Shown piece by piece: positions 60,684 through 64,000 of a stretch of 64,000 nucleotides of DNA. The DNA is from Streptomyces daqingensis (lineage in GTDB: Bacteria; Actinomycetota; Actinomycetes; Streptomycetales; Streptomycetaceae), in the NCBI RefSeq assembly GCF_014645895.1, contig NZ_BMMP01000010.1:186001-250000 (forward strand), written 5' to 3'. The position numbers and the translations under genes are program-made. The notes beneath the pieces are model-generated. The model was not told the origin of the DNA, searched no databases, and saw only the letters and a program-made list of their open reading frames with translations. Every line of letters begins with the position of its first letter. The first letter of the stretch is position 1.

Positions 60684-61289
60684 ATGGGCGGAACGCTGCG
60701 GTCCGTGAACCGGGTACTGCTCGGCCTGGCGGGAGCGCTGCTCCTCGCCCTCGGGCTCGCGGTGCTCGTCGCCGGTTTCGACCTGCCCCGGCACCTGAAC
60801 TTCTCGATGCCCTCCGGCTGGCCCTGGACCGCCCCTGACGACGCGCTGCTCACGGACGGCGAGCGCACCCGCTGGCGGTCCGAGAGCTGGTGGTGGCCGG
60901 CCGTCATCGCGGTGCTCTCCCTGCTGGTGCTCCTGCTGCTGTGGTGGCTGCTGGCGCAGTTGCGGCGGCGCAGGCTCGGCGAGGTCCTGGTGGACACCGG
61001 GGACGGCGAGGGCGCCCTGCTCCGCGGCAGCGCGATGGAGAACGTCCTGGAGGCGGAGGCGTCCGGCCTGCCGGGAGTGGACGGGGCGGCCGTACGGCTC
61101 ACCGGACGGCGCACCGCGCCGCAGGCGGTCATGGGCCTCCGGCTGGAAGCGCACGCCGCGCCGGGGCCGGTGCTCGGCCGTCTCACCAAGGAGGCGCTGG
61201 AGCACGCCCGCAGCTCGGCGGCGCTGGAGAAGCTCCCCGCCGAGGTGCGGCTGCGTACGGTCAAGCACCGTCCGGAGCGGGTGCTCTGA
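60684..61289 (+). CDS. AmaP-type alkaline-shock membrane anchor
   Basis: Protein of 201 residues with two membrane helices (about 8-32 and 72-95) and a C-terminal soluble part. The first helix VLLGLAGALLLALGLAVLVAG and second VIAVLSLLVLLLLWWLLAQLRRRR fit AmaP, which anchors Asp23. GAGAGG lies nine bases before the ATG. Last gene of the operon and convergent with the SDR gene. Confidence 0.8.
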   Translation: MGGTLRSVNRVLLGLAGALLLALGLAVLVAGFDLPRHLNFSMPSGWPWTAPDDALLTDGERTRWRSESWWWPAVIAVLSLLVLLLLWWLLAQLRRRRLGEVLVDTGDGEGALLRGSAMENVLEAEASGLPGVDGAAVRLTGRRTAPQAVMGLRLEAHAAPGPVLGRLTKEALEHARSSAALEKLPAEVRLRTVKHRPERVL

Positions 61290-61301
61290 CCTCGCTCCCG
61301 C

Positions 61302-62063
61302 TCAGAAGCCGCGCCGTGCGCCGCCGTCCACGGGAATCATGACGCCCGTCAGGTAGGAGGCGGCCGGCGAGAGGGCGAAGGCAGCTGTGCGTCCGAACTC
61401 CTCCGGAGTCCCGTAGCGGCGCAGGGGGATCATCGCCTCGTTGCGGCGCCGGGCCGCCTCTCCGTCGCCCGAGAGGGAGTCGAGGTACTGGAGGCGCTCC
61501 GTGGCGATGCGCCCGGGCAGCAGCCCGAGGACCCTGACGCCGCGGGGCCCGGCCTCGGTGGCGAGGCTCTTGGCGAATCCGGCGAGGCCGGGGCGGAGGC
61601 CGTTGGAGAGGGCGAGCCCGGGGATCGGCTCGTGGACCGAACCGGAGAGCACGAACGCGATGACGCCGCCCTCGCCGAGCTCGGCGGACGCCTTGCGGGC
61701 CAGCCGTACCGCGCCGAGGAAGACCGTCTCGAACGCGGACTGCCACTGCTCGTCCGACAGTTCGTCGGCGGGTACGCCCGCGGGCGGGCCGCCCACGCTG
61801 ATCAGCACGCCGTCGAAGCGCCCGAAGCGCGACCTGGCGGTCTCCACCAGTCGCTCCGCGGTCTCCGGCGCGGCGTTGTCCGCCCCGATGCCGACGGCCG
61901 AGCCCGCTCCGAGCTGGGCGGCGGCCTCCGTGGCGGCCTCGTCGGTGCGGCCTGTGACGACCACTCGGGCTCCGTCGGCGACGAGTTGCTCGGCGGCGGC
62001 GAAGCCCAGGCCACGAGTGGCGCCGGTGATGACGTATACGCGGTCCTTCAGCCCAAGATCCAT
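61302..62063 (-). CDS. SDR-family protein with atypical active site
   Basis: Rossmann-fold protein of 253 residues. The cofactor loop YVITGATRGLGFAAAEQL is normal for an SDR. The catalytic Tyr-x-x-x-Lys is missing: where it should be the sequence reads ALSNGLRPGLAGFAKSLA, so tyrosine and lysine are replaced. The LSGS serine is retained. It may bind NADP without standard reductase chemistry, or use a different base. C-terminal SYLTGVMIPVDGGARRGF is typical. Confidence 0.85.
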   Translation of the reverse strand: MDLGLKDRVYVITGATRGLGFAAAEQLVADGARVVVTGRTDEAATEAAAQLGAGSAVGIGADNAAPETAERLVETARSRFGRFDGVLISVGGPPAGVPADELSDEQWQSAFETVFLGAVRLARKASAELGEGGVIAFVLSGSVHEPIPGLALSNGLRPGLAGFAKSLATEAGPRGVRVLGLLPGRIATERLQYLDSLSGDGEAARRRNEAMIPLRRYGTPEEFGRTAAFALSPAASYLTGVMIPVDGGARRGF

Positions 62064-62119
62064 GGCTCACAGTGTGCGGCACCGCCCGCGGCGCGCGCAC
62101 GCAGGGGCCCAGGCGGACG

Positions 62120-63067
62120 TCAGACCGCGGAGGGCGGCGGGCCGCCGGCGCCGGCGGAGGAGACCGTGTCACGCTGGCCGGCCGCTCCGGCCCCGGTGCC
62201 CTCTTCCGAGCCTTCTCCGATCCCGTCGCTTGGACCGGCTCCGTCCGGACCTGACGCGGGCCCGCCGGAACCGGCCCTGTCCTCCGAACCTCCGGCGTCC
62301 TCCGCGCCCTGGGCCGCGAGACGGTCGCGGCGCTCGCGCCGTACCAGCACCACCCAGCCGACGGGCACGCCCGCCGCGAAGAGCCACCACTGGACGGCGT
62401 AGGCCATGTGCGGGCCGATGCTGCTGTGGTCCGGCTCGGCGACCTCTTCCGGCTGATGGCCCGAGGGCTTCGGCGTGGTGTCCGTGAGCTGCAGGTAGCC
62501 GCCCACGACCGGGCGGTCCATGGCCTCGGCCTGCCGGCGGCTGTCGATGAGCATGACCTGGCGCGGGGGCAGCCCCCGCTTGTCCTTGATGCCGCTGGCC
62601 TCGCTCGTCTCGTCCCTCATGGCCCGGCCGGTGACGGTGACCTCGCCGTCCGGCGCCTCGGGGACGTCGGGGAAGCGGGTCAGGTCGCCGTCCGCCTCGA
62701 TCCAGCCGCGGTTGACGAGGACGGCCTTGCCGTCGCGCTGGATCAGGGGAGTCAGGACGAAGTAGCCGATCGACTGCTCGTCGGCTCCCGTGCGCTGCCG
62801 TACGACGACCTCGTGCGCGGTGTCGTAGCGGCCCGTCGCCGTGGCCGTACGGAACTGGTCGTCCTCCGCCGGGCCGCGCTTACCCTGGCTGACCTGCGCG
62901 AACGGTACCGCCCGCGCCCGGAGGCTGGAGCTGATCAGCTCGTTGTGCGCGACGCGCGCCTCGTGCCTGTGCAGCTGCCAGAAGCCCAGTTCGATCATCA
63001 CGGGCACGAGTGCGACACCGAGAAGGGTGAGGATCACCCACTGCCGGGACAACAGGAAGCGGTACAC
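62120..63067 (-). CDS. SURF1-family cytochrome oxidase assembly protein
   Basis: Membrane protein of 315 residues with two transmembrane helices (about 8-30 and 224-243) flanking a periplasmic domain, as in SURF1. Conserved stretches: ELGFWQLHRHEAR near the N-terminus, GYFVLTPLIQRDGKAVLVNRGWIE (split) and HMAYAVQWWLFAAGVPVGWVVLV around the second helix. It helps insert heme into cytochrome c oxidase. The C-terminal 60 residues are disordered, acidic and Gly/Ser-rich, longer than in most SURF1. GTG start. Confidence 0.93.
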   Translation of the reverse strand: MYRFLLSRQWVILTLLGVALVPVMIELGFWQLHRHEARVAHNELISSSLRARAVPFAQVSQGKRGPAEDDQFRTATATGRYDTAHEVVVRQRTGADEQSIGYFVLTPLIQRDGKAVLVNRGWIEADGDLTRFPDVPEAPDGEVTVTGRAMRDETSEASGIKDKRGLPPRQVMLIDSRRQAEAMDRPVVGGYLQLTDTTPKPSGHQPEEVAEPDHSSIGPHMAYAVQWWLFAAGVPVGWVVLVRRERRDRLAAQGAEDAGGSEDRAGSGGPASGPDGAGPSDGIGEGSEEGTGAGAAGQRDTVSSAGAGGPPPSAV

Positions 63068-63085
63068 GCCTGACGACGTTACCCC

Positions 63086-64000
63086 TCAGCCTCCGGAGCC
63101 CGGCGCCGGGGCCACGTCCAGCAGGAGCTGCCCGAACGCCGCCTCGTCGACCACCGGGGTCCCGTGGGCCTGCGCCTTGACGACCTTGGAGGTGAGGGAG
63201 TCCGGGTCGTTGGTGACCAGCAGACTGGTCAGCCGCGAGACCTGGGAAGCGATGTGCAGGCCCGCCTCGGTGGCGCGGTCCTCCAGCAGTTCCCGGTCCA
63301 CGGAGGTGTCGCCCGAGATGGCGACGCGCATGCCCTGCACCAGCCTGCCGCCCGGCTCGTACCGACCCGGGTTCGGGTAGGGGCAGGCCGGGCGCTTCCG
63401 GGCGGGACGCCAGCTGCGCCCGTACGACCGGTAGCCGCTGCCGCCCTGGCCCCTGCGGCCGCCGCCTCCGAAGCCGCCTTCCGACCACTCCGAGAGCGGC
63501 TGGCACGTCAGCAGCGGCAGCCGGACCCCGTGCCGGGCGGCGAGCCGGAGGCTGGGCCGGAACGCCTCGGCGAGCACACGGGCGTCGTCGAGGGCGTGGT
63601 GGGCCTGCTGCTGGGCGACGCCGTAGTGCGCGGCGAGCGACTCCAGCTTGTGGTTGGGCAGCGGGAGCGAGAGCTGCTTGGCCAGCGCGATGGTGCACAG
63701 CCGCTGCCGGACGGGAGGGGTCCGCTCCGCCCTTGCGTACTCGCGCGCGATCATCGACCAGTCGAACACGGCGTTGTGCGCGACGAGGACGCGATCGGCC
63801 AGGCGGTCCGCGAAAGCGTCGGCGATCTCCGCGAACAGCGGCGCGTCGGCGAGGACTTCGGCCGTGAGGCCGTGGATCCAGGTGGGGCCGGGATCGCGTT
63901 GCGGATTGACGGTGGAGTACCAGTGGTCCTCCACCTCGCCCCTGGCGTCGAGCCGGTAGACCGCGGCGGAGACGATGCGGTCGTGACGGGCGAGGCCCGT
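63086..64000 (-). CDS. DEDDh exonuclease with C-terminal BRCT domain (5' partial)
   Basis: DnaQ-like 3'-5' exonuclease, cut by the window end; the reading frame is open to base 64000 and the first motif (DxE) is outside. Visible are Exo II VAHNAVFDWSMIAREYAR and Exo III QAHHALDDARVLAEAF, whose histidine and aspartate are catalytic. A glycine/arginine-rich linker (GGFGGGGRRGQGG) follows, then a BRCT-like domain (GMRVAISGDTSVDRELLEDRATE; LLVTNDPDSLTSKVVKAQAHG). Similar exonuclease-BRCT proteins act in DNA repair. Confidence 0.88.
   Translation of the reverse strand, partial: TGLARHDRIVSAAVYRLDARGEVEDHWYSTVNPQRDPGPTWIHGLTAEVLADAPLFAEIADAFADRLADRVLVAHNAVFDWSMIAREYARAERTPPVRQRLCTIALAKQLSLPLPNHKLESLAAHYGVAQQQAHHALDDARVLAEAFRPSLRLAARHGVRLPLLTCQPLSEWSEGGFGGGGRRGQGGSGYRSYGRSWRPARKRPACPYPNPGRYEPGGRLVQGMRVAISGDTSVDRELLEDRATEAGLHIASQVSRLTSLLVTNDPDSLTSKVVKAQAHGTPVVDEAAFGQLLLDVAPAPGSGG

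Overview
The window is a high-GC actinobacterial chromosome segment, almost certainly Streptomyces or a close relative. The support is very strong third-position G/C bias, GTG and TTG starts, many ATGA/GTGA stop-start overlaps, and gene content typical of the Streptomyces core chromosome (suf, dapD, ectABCD, cob, pit, Asp23-type genes). There is no sign of a phage, integrated plasmid, insertion sequence, CRISPR array, rRNA or tRNA. It reads as conserved core chromosome with small accessory cassettes.

Layout. 1-2.6 kb: end of an Fe-S assembly (suf) operon (sufC partial, sufS, sufU, DUF59 factor), closed by a strong hairpin. 2.7-6.3 kb: SMR efflux gene with a coupled TetR regulator, dapD, an EI24 membrane protein and a Uma2 nuclease-like protein. 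6.4-13 kb: secreted nuclease, a large acidic protein, a crotonase, and a YeeE/YedE sulfur transporter preceded by a short leader peptide. 13.2-16.5 kb: succinate-semialdehyde-type dehydrogenase, two-domain TerD protein and GlsB-like membrane protein. 16.7-25 kb: KdgD-type dehydratase, an AhpD-like protein behind an ECF41-like promoter, a three-gene membrane protein/kinase/regulator unit, and an IclR regulator divergent from a dioxovalerate-type dehydrogenase.

25-34 kb: a DUF1989 protein, the ectoine/hydroxyectoine operon (ectABCD, minus strand) with a T-tailed terminator, then an amidohydrolase-amidase pair. 33.5-39 kb: a malonate cassette: GntR regulator, MatC carrier, MatB malonyl-CoA synthetase and a fused two-domain biotin-type carboxyltransferase. 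39-48.3 kb: a tightly overlapped seven-gene cobalamin operon on the minus strand under a cobalamin riboswitch. 48.3-50.1 kb: low-affinity phosphate transporter with a PHO-box-like repeat and a small membrane partner.

50.2-64 kb: class II aldolase, alpha/beta hydrolase, a second acidic/HEAT-like paralogue of the 8.6 kb gene, a VOC protein, an ABC-F ATPase with a seven-codon upstream ORF, a small HTH protein, a crotonase behind a 46-bp nested palindrome, an Asp23/AmaP envelope-stress operon with a divergent partner, an atypical SDR, SURF1, and a truncated DEDDh exonuclease-BRCT gene.

A recurring promoter form is TAGnnT placed seven bases before an ATG with no ribosome binding site (genes at 2746, 3785, 4899, 11246, 30107; six bases at 54604), which suggests several leaderless transcripts. 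All functional calls are by reading protein motifs and context; no database search was run.
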